Below are positions 10,752 through 21,972 of a DNA stretch of 64,000 nt, one piece after another. The position numbers were made by a program, and so were the translations under genes. This DNA comes from Codonopsis lanceolata. Its lineage: Eukaryota > Streptophyta > Magnoliopsida > Asterales > Campanulaceae. The notes under the pieces are model-generated. The model had not been told where the DNA came from. It saw nothing but the letters and a program-made list of their open reading frames with translations, and did not search any database. How positions within the stretch are numbered: position 1 is the stretch's first letter; each line of letters begins with the position of its first letter. The DNA is taken from assembly GCA_013146195.2 (NCBI GenBank), contig CM028377.1, positions 68,297,501-68,361,500 of the forward strand, read 5' to 3'.

Positions 10752-11607
10752 GGGATAATTGCATAAAAAACCCCGACATATTTTAGGTATTACAAATTGA
10801 ACCTTGACAATTGTTTATAGGCTTATTAAAACCCAGCCTATTTTTTATGTTTCAATTAGAACCCTCCGTCCATTTAATCCGTTAAATGATAACGGTTTGC
10901 TGAGTAGGATGCCAACGTGGCATCCTACGTGGCCAATTTTATTTCATTATAAACCTTGTACAAATTTTGTAATTTCATAAAAAACCCTAAAATTTATTTT
11001 CACCAAATAAAGCCTTAAAATTTAAAATAAATAGTTATTTATATACCAATTTCATTTTAAGAAAATAAAGTTAATTTTTTTTAGAAAATAGGGCTCAAAA
11101 TATGATGCAAGTTTCAATGAGTATTTAATATTTAATACACATCCGATCCTAAATAATCATCATGTTTGATTTCACACACAAATTAAGAAAAACAAATTAT
11201 CTCTATTATAATATTGGTATGATTTGTATAAAGTATTTATTTAATATGTAATATTTTAATAAAAATTAAAAATTAATATATTTGTTTTAAAATTTATTTG
11301 TAACATTTAATATTATGTTTAAAACTATAATTTTAAATTATAATTTTTCTTAAAGAAGTTAAAAACTAATTAAAGTAAAATTTGTTACCCATTTGATATT
11401 TTAGAAAATTTTAAATTATAGTTGTTTAAAAAAGGATTAAATAATTATTTGGTTCCTGAACTATACACAAAATATGCATTTGGTCCCACTATTTTTTTTA
11501 AAATGTGTTTGGTCCTTAAACTCGATTTTTGTTAAGAGACTCCCCCCTTACGGGGTTACCGTGAGATTTTCCGTCTATATTTATTTTAAATTCCAAATTT
11601 ACCATTA
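10752..11607 (+). repeat. Left inverted arm of the long-TIR element
   Basis: Pairs with 12766-13618. Shared landmarks are GGATGCCAACGTGGCATCC near 10909, ACACATCCGATCCTAAATAA near 11139, and CCCCTTACGGGGTTACCGTG near 11545. The arms differ by scattered substitutions. Confidence 0.85.
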
Positions 11608-11667
11608 CATTTTAGGGCATCTTATGAAGATCTCCTTATTCTCCCAACATGAATATGGAGTAGGAAT

Positions 11668-11942
11668 TGGTTAACTTTATTATCAGACAACGATCTCCCT
11701 CTCTCTCTCTCTCTATCTCATCTCTTACGCTACAATCTCCCAAAATCCGCTATAGCCCCAGCTCCATCACTCATCCCCTCGCCAACTTCAAACCCAGATC
11801 CGGCTCCCATCTCCTCCATCTTCGGCGCATCTCCACCATTGCCGCCAGCCTCATTGGATTTCTTTCACCGACCCCAAATCCGCCATATCCCCAAGCGACT
11901 TCCCTCCTGCCCCGGCCAAAACCCCCGTCTACCATCGATCTT
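11668..11942 (+). other. Second possible captured gene piece, unidentified
   Basis: This is a C-rich, coding-like stretch between the left arm and the importin fragment, with an opening (CT)n tract and an open plus-strand frame of 120 codons (11667-12029) rich in Ser and Pro. It resembles the 5' UTR and transit-peptide region of a plant gene, but I do not recognise it and no domain is visible. A (CT)n microsatellite follows at about 11946-11968. Confidence 0.3.
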
Positions 11943-11987
11943 TCATTCTCTCTCTCTCTCTCTCTCTGTTCGCTTGAGATCTGTTTC

Positions 11988-12689
11988 CATCATCAATGGC
12001 AACAAATTCTGAAACTTTTCCCACTCTGATGCCTTCTCCAAACACTGAATAAAATTAACTGACGCTCCCAACGCCGCGATTCTAACGTTTTGATTCACAC
12101 ACGTCACTAAACACCCCGAAAACACCGAATGTAAAAGTATCCAGATACGGAATTAGAGTTTCCCAAATATACTGAGCCAATTGGGTGAAAATCAGCAACG
12201 CGTTCTCCTTATGCTTAGGATTGTCAGAACTAATGCGATTGAACATAAATGACAACAACTCCGGCCAACCATTTTCGAGGGCAACCGAAGCGGCGAACTC
12301 GGATACGGTGTCGCATAGCTTTTTGGTGATGGTTTTGTTGGATTCGTTGATGACGACATTGAGGAGAGCCGATTTGAGGGTTGACTGGGTGGTGAAAAAT
12401 AGGGAAGGATATATAGATAGGAATCGTCACGTGTGAGGAGCTTGCGGAAGAGGATGGCAGAAATGGTGTGTGCCTCGGGGTGTGGGGAGGAGTGAAGGAG
12501 GTGGGAGAGCTTGAGAGAGAGGGTGTCAGGTTGGGTTTGTTTACAGAGGTTGAAGAGGGCTTCGGCTTCGGAACGCTGGTCATTGGCGACGGACATGAGG
12601 TGGGAGATTAAGGTTTCGAAAAGAGCTTGGTCGGGGCCGAGGATGGTGACGATTTGTGCGAGTTGGAGTTGAGTTGGAACGGCCGCCAT
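11988..12689 (-). pseudogene. Importin-5 (importin beta-3) N-terminal fragment, decayed
   Basis: On the minus strand, from an ATG at 12689, the frame reads MAAVPTQLQLAQ, then ILGPDQALFETLISHLMS, EALFNLCKQTQPDTLSLKLS and LLRKLLTRDD-like sequence. After several frame changes it continues to RIAALGASVNFIQCLEK and LLPLMM near 11988. This is collinear with about the first 230 residues of plant importin-5, a karyopherin that imports proteins into the nucleus (HEAT repeats 1-4 region). The remaining roughly 850 residues are absent. Frameshifts and lost stretches show it is not functional. It lies inside the long-TIR element, so it is best read as a transduplicated gene fragment. Identity of the family is firm; the exact donor is not known. 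Confidence 0.85.
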
Positions 12690-12765
12690 GGTTGTGGAAT
12701 GGGGGAATTGGAAATGATGACTGGAGGGAGGACAAGGAAATTGAATGTCAACAACATCTCTATTA

Positions 12766-13618
12766 AGGGCAAATTTGGAATTTCAAATAAATATAGACGA
12801 AAAATCTCACGGTAACCCCGTAAGGGAGGAATCTCACAGCAAAAGTTGAGTTCAAGGACCAAACGAATACAGAAAAAAATAGTGGGACCAAACACATATT
12901 TTGTGTATAGTTCAGGGACCAAATAATTATTTAATCCATTTTTAAACAACTATAATTTAAAAATATCTAAAATATCAAATGGGTAACAAATTTTACTTTA
13001 ATTAGTTTTTAACTTCTTTAAGAAAAATTATAATTTAAAATTATAGTTTTAAACATAATATTAAATGTTACAAATAAATTTAAAACAAATATATTAATTT
13101 TTAATTTTTATTAAAATATTACATATTAAATAAATACTTTATACAAATTATACCAATATTATAATAGAGATAATTTGTTTTTCTTAATTTGTGTGCGAAA
13201 TCAAACATGATGATTATTTAGGATCGGATGTGTATTAAATATTAAATACTCATTGGAACTTGCATCATATTTTGAGCCCTATTTTCTAAAAAACAATAAC
13301 TTTATTTTCTTAAAATGAAATTGGTATATAAATAATTATTTATTTTAAATTTTAAGGCTTTATTTGGTGAAAATAAATTTTAGGGTTTTTTATGAAATTA
13401 CAAAATTTGTACAAGGTTTATAATGAAATAAAATTGGCCACGTAGGATGCCACGTTGGCATCCTACTCAGTAAACCGTTATCATTTAACGGATTAAATGG
13501 ACGGAGGGTTCTAATTGAAACATAAAAAATAGGCTGGGTTTCAATAAGCCTATAAACAATTGTCATGGTTCAATTTGCAATACTTAAAATAGGTCGGGGT
13601 TTTTTATGCAATTATCCC
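12766..13618 (-). repeat. Right inverted arm of the long-TIR element
   Basis: Inverted partner of 10752-11607, ending GCAATTATCCC at 13608-13618. Confidence 0.85.
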
Positions 13619-14433
13619 CCACTATTCTTTATCTCCAACAACTTTACTTACCCCACCATCTTTATCTCTATTAATTTAATATATTCTTTCAATTTATACT
13701 AACAAATAAATTTGATATTGCATAAATAATTAATTTCAAAATTCTATAAATAGTTCTTATCAAAATAATATTTATTTATTATCATTTGAATAATATTTAT
13801 TATAATTCGATATTATTTATTTATAATATTATTAATTTAGTATAACCAGAATAATTTGATATTATTTAAAAATATAATATTATAAGTCGAATAATATTTA
13901 TATTGATATTCATTTAAATAATACACAACTTAAAAATGAATTAATTAACAAAATAAAATTTGGAGAGAAAGAAAAGAAAGAGAAACTTACAAATAAATTT
14001 CAAATTTTGCAAAAAAAGTGTTTGATATCTAAATGAAGCAAACCAAGTCTTTATTTATAGATTAAAATGTGTACTTTAAAAAAAACAAGTTTTTTTAATG
14101 CTAAAAATGCCCTTAAACAGGAGATAATTAAAAATCGTGATCAACTGCCCAGGGCCTGACACGTGGAAAGGTGTGTTAGCCCTGGTCGGTGCCCTTTTTT
14201 AATATCCAAAACCGCCCATCAAAACGACACCGTTTTTGATGGGTTTTTTTTTTTCTCAAAACTCAGCCGTTCAATTTGTATTGTTCTGGCGATTTCGGTT
14301 TTTTGAGGGGGCTTAAATGATAATACTTTGGGCAATAAATCAACCGAAGATTTTTTTTTTTTTGATAAAACCTCCATTGCTTGGCTAGATTTGGCATAGA
14401 TTTTGGGGAAAACCCTCGTTGTACCTACTCTTA
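13619..14433. other. AT-rich non-coding stretch
   Basis: Strongly AT-rich to about 14130 with nothing recognisable. 14140-14260 has GC-richer words (CCAGGGCCTGACACGTGG, AAAACGACACCGTTTTTGAT) of transposon-end character but no partner end was found. Confidence 0.4.
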
Positions 14434-14734
14434 GGACTTGTTTGGTAGTCGGATAATGATAAGCAGTATTATTAATCTCAGTACTATTAGTGCCCTTGCT
14501 ATTAGTCCTCACTTGTATATCGGGGGTAGTTTTGAGATTACAAATGTTAATCCCAAATTTTTTTAGTGAGGGCGCTAATAATACCACCCTCCCCCTTGGT
14601 ATTAATAGTGAGGGGATAATGACTTTATCCAGATAACTCGTGCTATTAGTCCCAACCACCTATTGCGTACCAAACATCAGGCAACTCGGCTTATTAATCA
14701 TATCTGGCATTAACACTGGCTACCAAACGACACC
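14434..14734. mobile_element. Tourist (PIF/Harbinger) MITE
   Basis: Inverted termini GGACTTGTTTGGTAG and (inverted right end) GGTGTCGTTTGGTAG, with TTA duplications at 14431-14433 and 14735-14737. 301 bp, non-coding. The long minus-strand open frame across it is not convincing as a gene. Confidence 0.8.
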
Positions 14735-15416
14735 TTAGAGTCTTAGGCAGTCGCCTCCACTTTGTTTGAAAGACTATTATTTGTTCCAGGAGAGTGGAGA
14801 TAGAAGAACCTATCTTTTTGCCTTCTTGGTCAACGGAATAATGACTCTTTTAAATGTTCAAGTTGCAATAAGAAGAGAATGTTTGGATTTCCCTATAACT
14901 AGGACTCAGAATTCATGATATCACGTTCGTATCTCACTATTGTGTTTTCATGTTTTCTATCTTATTTGATTGTAAATATAAAAATAAATATTATTTTGAA
15001 TATATTAACAATTTCATGTCGTGCCGTGTTGGTCTTATCGTGTCATTTGTCTCTATAATCGTGTCGTGCTGGTTCGTATTATCGTGTCATGTTAGTCATT
15101 GTCACCCATCTGGCTATAACGAGATGAATTGATGGATTAGGAAAAAAGAAAAAGTAAAGTAATGTACGCGAAAGTAGAAGTTGAAGAGGAGCGAGACGAA
15201 AAAACATGGTCAAGAGGGAGATGAAGAAATTTTCATCGGTTTAGTGATTGTGTATTATTGGAATAAATTTATGAAAAATGACTTTTGCGGTTAAATATAA
15301 AAAAGGTACTTATACGGTTACATATTTGGGAAAGGGGATGGACCCACAATAATTTCTTATTAAAGTTTTGGTATTGATTACTAAAATTTAAGAAATTACA
15401 ATCATGATAGAGAATA
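14735..15416. other. Non-coding; one-sided family X end
   Basis: No gene. 15230-15352 matches the right-hand ends of family X (CTTTTGCGGTTAAATA, then GGGATGGACCCACAATAATT). The matching left end was not found, so this is a truncated copy. Confidence 0.4.
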
Positions 15417-15882
15417 CTTCCTCCGTCCCTAAATAATCGTCTTAGTTGATCCGGCGCATAGTTTAAGAAAAAACAATTGACTTGATTATTTATATTTGTT
15501 TAATGTGTAGTTTCCTTTAAAACTCATGTGTATGTGGCCCATAATTAAAATAGAGTGAAAAAGTAAGGCTTTAAATAGTCTATCACGCTCTCTGTCACAT
15601 TTCTTGTCTTATTGAATCTCGGTCGTACATGTTCCTTGTCTCATTGAATCTCGGTCGTACACGTTCCTTGTTATTTTAGTCAGTCTTCTTTTTATAGAGA
15701 TATGTGAGGCTGAGATTTAATGGGACAGAGGATGTGACAGATAGTGAGATAGATAATTTGAAGCCAAAAAGTAAATGTAAAGTGGTAAAAGTGATATTCT
15801 AAAAAGGTAAGTTTCAAACTGGACAATTATTTTGGGACTGACGAAAAATGAAATGATGATGATAATTTAGGGACAGAGGGAG
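15417..15882. mobile_element. Stowaway MITE, interrupted by a Mutator-type MITE
   Basis: Termini CTTCCTCCGTCCCT and GGGACAGAGGGAG flanked by TA. Collinear with the 19298-19556 copy apart from the insertion at 15567-15765. Confidence 0.88.
15567..15765. mobile_element. Mutator-type MITE nested in a Stowaway MITE
   Basis: Flanked by a perfect 9-bp duplication AAAAAGTAA (15558-15566 and 15766-15774) of sequence present once in uninterrupted Stowaway copies. Termini are GGCTTTAAATAGTCTATCAC and, inverted, GGCTTCAAATTATCTATCTC, with inverted similarity running about 35 bp. The interior contains a direct repeat of ATTGAATCTCGGTCGTACA. Non-coding, 199 bp. Confidence 0.87.
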
Positions 15883-15985
15883 TATGATATTTGGATTCCT
15901 TATAGTTGGAATTTATATAAAAGGACAATTATATCATTCTATTAAGTCAAGTATCTACGTTACATAAAAGCAAAAATGGTAACTA

Positions 15986-16243
15986 CTCCCTCCGTTTTTA
16001 AATTATTGTCTTGATGGATTTTGTGCACGGTTTAAGAAAACATATTTGACTAGATTATTAATATTAGTTTGATGTGTAGTTTACTTTAAAACACATATGT
16101 ATGCGACTCATAATTAAAGTAAGATGAAAAAGTAAGGGTAAAGTGGTAAAAGTGTTGTCTTAAAAAGAAATGTTTCAAATAAGACAATTATTTTAAGACG
16201 GAATAAAAAAGAAAATAGGATAATAATTTGGAGACGAAGGGAG
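15986..16243. mobile_element. Stowaway MITE, full length
   Basis: Termini CTCCCTCCGTTTTT and GAGACGAAGGGAG flanked by TA; 258 bp, same family as 19298-19556, with no insertion. Confidence 0.88.
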
Positions 16244-17674
16244 TATTTTAGTTAAGTAGTAACACATACTTTTATTGAATTATTTCAAATGTTTAAGCTA
16301 ATTTTATTTGAATTGATTTCATTATAACATTAGCTTGAATTTTTTTTTAAAATTTAATTTAATGATATTTTTCTTGCATTATTGATGTTGACCAATATAA
16401 GCATTTCACCAAAATTTAAAAAATAAACATTTTTTGTTATTTTGTGGAGCAGTAAAATCGAGTCTTCACCATGAAAATCATTAACTAGTACTAGTCTACT
16501 TTGAGGTAATGTTGTAAATAATCTTAATTTTGTTACTAAATAATATAATATAAAAGAAATTTATACTATATTAGTAATCACAATGCTTATGTTAGAAATT
16601 ATATTTTCATCTCATTACTAATAAATAATAATCAACTGTGCAATATTGATTACATTTGGGTGTAGTAATTCGGTCATTTTGTAGGAATAGTAAAACTTTT
16701 TTTTTTAAAGGAAGCAGAACAACACCTGCGGGATATTATTAAAATAAAATAAGGGAATTAAGGGAATAGTCAAACTTAAATCCTAATATATAAGGGAATT
16801 TACAAATAGCTTAGGGTGGGAAAAATAATTGGGAAAGTTGTGACTGTGAGTGGGAGACCATGTAGTTAATCACTATTCCCTTAGTCTAACTAGTAAGTCA
16901 TTCGTGTGTTGTACAGATACATTGTTTAAAAATTATATATTTAAATAAAGTTAAATAATATATCGCAAATATGATTAGCTATACTCAATTAATCACACTC
17001 TAATTTTCAAATAATCCGAAGTTCTCAATTGATTTCATCGAAATTATAAAATCGTCTTATTAGTAATGCACCGCAATATGATTAGTTATAGTTAATATGT
17101 TTTAATCTTAAAAAATGTTGGTTTTTTAAAATACATACACATAAAAATGGATAAGTAAAATTATTTTACTAAGTGGTTGAATATCATACAATTTGTTATA
17201 TCCAATAAAGGAAAAATTAAAGTCGGGTATAACACTCTTTGAACAGAACCTCCAAGACTTAAATGTTGGGAACTAACATTTTTTGCAACATATATTTCAT
17301 ATGATTATTCATTATAAAAACACAAACAAAAGAAAAGACATAAATTGCATAATTTATATACGACAGCTCAATTACATAAAACAAACACGTAAAAATAGAC
17401 ACAAAATCGCACGCTAATTTCTGCATGTCCTACCGTTCTTAATTGATTTCATCAAAATCATTCTAACTAATTAGTTATGGACCGCAAATATTATTAGGAA
17501 AAAAGTGCACTCAGTCCACTCTGGAAAGTTTTCAATCGATTTATACATCCATATTTTTTTGAAACTGAAAAGGGCACTTCATGCATGCAATGTGATGCAT
17601 TATTTTGTGCATCATGATGCATAACATGTCTTTTTCCGGTTTCGAAAAAAATCGAAGTGCAGAATGTTTAAAAA
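16244..17674. other. AT-rich non-coding stretch
   Basis: No gene, RNA gene or complete transposon is recognised. 17505-17660 has TIR-like wording (CAGTCCACTCTGGAAAG) and palindromic GATGCAT motifs (CATCATGATGCATAA) related to family X. Confidence 0.4.
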
Positions 17675-18370
17675 TTGGAAAAATTGTTGGCCGGTACTTA
17701 TTGTGAAACTTTTAACCGCTCCCGTGCCATCTTTTTTTTTAACCGCTAAAAAGAACTTTCATAAAATATTTCAGAAATGCCCAGTTGACCATGAAACTGG
17801 AAATCTCAATTGTTGGGGCTAGAGCTGTCAAAATTTAGCCCGACCTAATGGACCGACCCAACCCACCCTATATTATTCGGGCTAGGCTTTAGGTGCTATA
17901 GACCCGGTGAAATTTTGGGTTGACCCGATTTTAATGATTAGCCGAATGAGTTTTATCATGGCCAGAAAAATATGATAAAATTGGCAAAATTGGCACGCCT
18001 AATGGGTAGGCCCATGGGATACTCCAGTCGGTCCGAAAAAATTTCAGACCAACCCAAAGCGAACGGATTTTGATGTTGGTCTGTTGGGATTGGTGCGGGC
18101 CCGTCCGGACCTCGTCCATTGACAACTGCAGTTGGGGGCAACGGAACGATGATGCATATAATCTATCTAAATTCAATTACGATGTATCGATTTGGATTTG
18201 CGATGCATTAATTTGGAATCATGATGCATCGCTATAAAATTAAAATAAACCAGTTTGAATCGCGATGCATCGATTTGGGATTGTAATGCACATTATGAAA
18301 TAAAAATGATAGTTACACAATTTGAAATCATGAATCGTAAATCAAAATCATATATTGTGAAGCACAATCA
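17675..18370. repeat. Family X-related repeat, split by a hAT MITE
   Basis: Begins with family X-like sequence (CGGTACTTATTGTGAAACTT, then CCGCTCCCGTGCC). After the MITE it continues with repeated GATGCATCGATTTGG-type motifs (18150-18290). Outer boundary is uncertain. Confidence 0.4.
17820..18130. mobile_element. hAT-type MITE
   Basis: Eight-bp flanks GTTGGGGC (17812-17819) and GTTGGGGG (18131-18138) agree at 7 of 8 positions. Ends are TAGAGCTGTCAAAA and (inverted) TGCAGTTGTCAATG. The body is rich in GGGCC/GACCCG motifs typical of this plant MITE type. Non-coding, 311 bp. Confidence 0.72.
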
Positions 18371-18720
18371 TAATTAAATACACACTAATGAAATAGATCT
18401 AAAAATTAAAAAATAGGTACATATCTATAATATTTAGTTCTATATTTATCATGTCAAGGACATTGTTATTTATCCTTTTTAAGTAGAATTAAAAACTATA
18501 GGTCTCACCAAAGCTCACAAGTAAATTGCTCTTTTTATTAGTTTTCGTATCGAAATTTATATAGATCTGGATTTTTGAACATGTGTCAATCAAAAAAATA
18601 TTCTTATCATCTCAAAATACTTCTTGATTATATTTAATTTATTGTTTACTGATGAGATTTATTTGAAATATTTTCCTTATATATATATATTCTATTGAAT
18701 AATCTTTTGTTGTCAAATTT

Positions 18721-19194
18721 GACTTAAATCATAATTTGGTCACCCCACTTTCACACTTTTTGCAATAAGGTAACTATACAATTATTTTTTCAAATTAGTC
18801 ATTGTATTTAGCTATATATCACACTTTGATCTGTCAGTTATGTTAAATGGAATGATCGAACAAAAAATATATAAATGTCTTTTTGTGTTCGGAACATGTT
18901 GTGCACTTAAACAGATTGAAGTCGCAAAAACTTGTCTCATTCAATGTCTTACCTAAAAACATGCATCTTAAGCTTACGTGAAAGGTGGAGGTGAGACAAT
19001 AACGTAAGTAACACGTGATGTAGGTAAGTGTATTTTTAGATTTCTACAAAAGTTTAACGCTTTCCATCCAAAAAATTAGATTGAGTGATGAACGCGCGAT
19101 ATAAAGCCAAGTACAATGACAAAATTGAAAAACAAATAGAATTAGCGTATTGAATAAAGTGTGAAAGTAGGGTGACCAAATTGCAATTTAAGCC
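18721..19194. mobile_element. Mutator-type MITE
   Basis: Perfect 9-bp duplication GTCAAATTT (18712-18720 and 19195-19203). Ends are GACTTAAATCATAATTTGGT and, inverted, GGCTTAAATTGCAATTTGGT, continuing as CACCC and CACTTTCACAC. 474 bp, no ORF of note. Confidence 0.87.
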
Positions 19195-19297
19195 GTCAAA
19201 TTTCATTATTATACTTGTAGATTTGATAATTTTTTACCATGCATTAGTCAATTTCGGATTTTTATGATACACAAACCATTTGAGCCCTTAAGATATA

Positions 19298-19556
19298 CTC
19301 CTTCCGCCCCTTAATAATCGTCCTGTTTGACCCGGTGCACAGTTTAAGAAAAAATAATTTACTTGATTATTTATATTGGTTTAATGTGTAGTTTCCTTTA
19401 AAACCCATGTGTATATGGCACATAATTAAAGTAGAGTGAAAAAGTAAGGGTAAAGTGGTAAAATGGTATGTTCTAAAAAGGTAAGTTTCAAACTGGACAA
19501 TTATTTTTGGACAGACGAAAAAGGAAAGGATGACGATAATTTAGGGACGGAGGGAG
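19298..19556. mobile_element. Stowaway MITE, full-length reference copy
   Basis: Termini CTCCTTCCGCCCC and GGGACGGAGGGAG flanked by TA; 259 bp. Its uninterrupted internal order (GGCACATAATTAAAGTAGAG, then TGAAAAAGTAAGGGTAAAG) defines the insertion points of the nested MITEs at 10075 and 15567. Confidence 0.9.
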
Positions 19557-20934
19557 TAAATCATATTACTCTAGACATTTATTTCATAAAAACAGGTAAA
19601 TTTACCAAATCTATTCAAATTATGTTATTGGAATTCTTTTCAATGATGTAAATATTATTTTATATGCTCTTGAGTGTTCAAAATTATGCACTCATTATAT
19701 TTTAATTGTCAAATTATAAAATATACGCATGATCACGAAATATACTAAATATATTTTCATATTCAATAGACTCATTTTAAAGTCAATCTTAACAACCCTT
19801 CATATTATAAGAGAGGTAATATATTCAATGCATTTGTTCAATATTAGTTTCCTAAAAAAATATTTCAATTCTAAAAGCAAAAAATACAACTAAACAAACT
19901 AATAATATTACCATTTTTAGAAAATAAATTTTAGCGGAAACTTTCCAAAAATCATACCTCTCTTTTTATATATTTATACATAGCAATGAATAACGATTGT
20001 TATTTGCTGCCGGTTGATCTTCAAGGGTTTGTTTGTTTTGTCTTAGGTTACAATTCAACATATACTATCATTTTTGCTTAACTTATTAAAGTATTAATAA
20101 AAATTTGACTATGGGACGAATGAATTGAAGTATTATACGATGTATTACTTGATGACCGTTTTACAATGTATAAACTCAAGTTTTGTTTAGTTAACCGGTC
20201 TATATTATAATAGAGCTCATTTTAATATATGTGTAATTGAGTAAAGCTATTTAAAAGTTGAGATTAAATTATCTTAAAAAAATTAATAGTTAAGATTCAC
20301 TCTCACATTCACACGTGTGAGAGTAGTTATCTATTTTTAACCCTCTATTTTTTCTCACCCTGTTATAAAGCTACCCCTACAATTAATATTATGAGCAGTC
20401 AGACCCTGAAATTAATCTTCTAAACCATTACCCCTTACAAAACATCAACCTTACATTAATATAATCTCACAATAAAACTCAATTGATTGATTGAAACTAT
20501 CTGGTCATGGGGATTGATTCCGCCGTAAAATCAAACGTTCATAAGTTAGTTACATATAACTCCTTATAAATAACCCCCCTCAACTATGGGTCGAGTTCGA
20601 ATAGCACCCCTCAATTACCACTTGAAGTAATGTATCCCTCAACTTTAACATTTTTTTTAAATCGCACCTTCTATTTAAACGTTGACGTTTCAATTGACGA
20701 AATCAGATATACTGGCACTGTGTCATATGTACGGGCACGAAGATCTAGTTGATATTTAAAATAAAAGCAAATTAAAAAAGAAATTAGTGAAGTAAAATAG
20801 TTGAGGTTTGATCAAGTTGATAGATCAAAAGATCAACATTCATGAAGAGAAACCTCATATGTTCACTTTGGATCCCTAATAAGCTCAAAAGTCATTGCTA
20901 ACTTCCCTTGATTATGGATTTTTTTTAAAAATTA
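19557..20934. other. AT-rich non-coding stretch
   Basis: No gene is seen. 20565-20760 has transposon-end-like text (CCCCTCAACTATGGGTCG) but no inverted partner was found. Confidence 0.4.
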
Positions 20935-21972
20935 CTCTCTCCGTCCCAAAATATATGATGTATTGGGGTTTTCACATAGACCAATGAAACCTATGTTAAA
21001 GACTAAATTGCCCTTATTTAATTACTGTCAACATTGAGGTGTCTTTTGATATTCCCAATTTCTTCTTCCCAACACCAAACCGTGAGTATGCTATTCCTAT
21101 GGAAATTCTTCATGGCTTTTATATTCAATGAAACCCTACCTCTTGATTTGAAGAGTTACTAGACCCCCTCATACAAGAGCTTTGAAGCGGATTTTGTTGG
21201 GAGATGAAACTGGAGATGATCATTTTCACAAAGATCATATTGTTTGCTTATCTTCCAGCAAGGGCAAGAGCAGCTCCAGCGGAATTTAAGATTTTGGAGA
21301 ATGTAATTGCAGTTTTGATGTTTAGATTGAAGTGGTTTACTTGACCTGAAATTAGGATGCAGAGTTAACAGCAATGGTGAATTAGATAAAGTGAGACTGG
21401 AAATGATGCTATCTTATCTTGGCCCATAAAATGAGATTTTGGGTGCACCAAACATATTTGTTAAGTTTAGCAGCCTTATATTTGATTTTGGAGAGGAAGT
21501 TACATATTATAATTCAAAGAATCAAAATAAAGCCAACAATGGAAGAGGATTATAGAAAAAGAAGAAAACTTTTACTTTGCATCAACATTTACAACCAATA
21601 ACATACATTTAACGATTAAACCCCATAAACCTTTCCTGCTCCAGCTAACCAAGAAAACTCGACAAAAGCAAAATTTTCAACTGATAAGAAATCAAATAAA
21701 GGCCTCAAAATTTTCAGCCTAAAATTCCTGCAACTTCAACATCTATAGAATCAATCTAATATGCCAAAATAAGAGACTGATCCAAAGACATGACAATTCA
21801 GATTGGGAAAATGTCCGGAAAACGGGCCCAGCATCGGTTACTGTCTTACTGAGTCAGTAAAGGGTAAAAGTGGAAAAAAAAAAGAAAAAAAATACCTTAA
21901 AAAGCGTAAAACATCATCTATTTTAGAGCAAAAAAAAATCTCAAAACATCATATATTTTAAGATAAAAGGAG
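20935..21972. mobile_element. Stowaway-like element with an enlarged interior
   Basis: Ends CTCTCTCCGTCCCAAAATAT and, inverted, CTCCTTTTATCTTAAAATAT, both followed by ATGATGT, are flanked by TA (20933-20934 and 21973-21974). The subterminal text (GACTAAATTGCCCTTATTTA; GTCAGTAAAGGGTAAAAGTG) is that of a short MITE, but the element is 1,038 bp. About 21055-21800 therefore looks like an added segment, part of it coding-like in composition (21160-21330). No product is identified. Confidence 0.65.

Larger units (their letters stand above)
10752..13618. mobile_element. Long-inverted-repeat DNA transposon with captured importin-5 fragment
   Basis: Two arms of about 850 bp (10752-11607 and 12766-13618) are near-identical in inverted orientation. 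Each begins GGGATAATTGCATAAAAAAC when read inward. They flank a GC-richer core of about 1.15 kb that is not inverted and holds gene-derived sequence. Flanks TCACTATCT and CCACTATTC (10743-10751 and 13619-13627) could be a decayed 9-bp duplication (6 of 9 match). This layout is that of a Pack-MULE with long TIRs. No transposase is present. Both arms carry the same decayed Stowaway-like piece, so that piece predates the inverted structure. Confidence 0.8.

Noticed and set aside
12185..12436. Plus-strand frame over the importin-5 fragment
   Set aside because: Antisense shadow of the recognisable importin-5 coding relic.
14219..14659. 146-codon minus-strand open frame
   Set aside because: It overlaps a Tourist MITE with clear TIRs, has low-complexity Lys/Ser composition and no recognisable domain.
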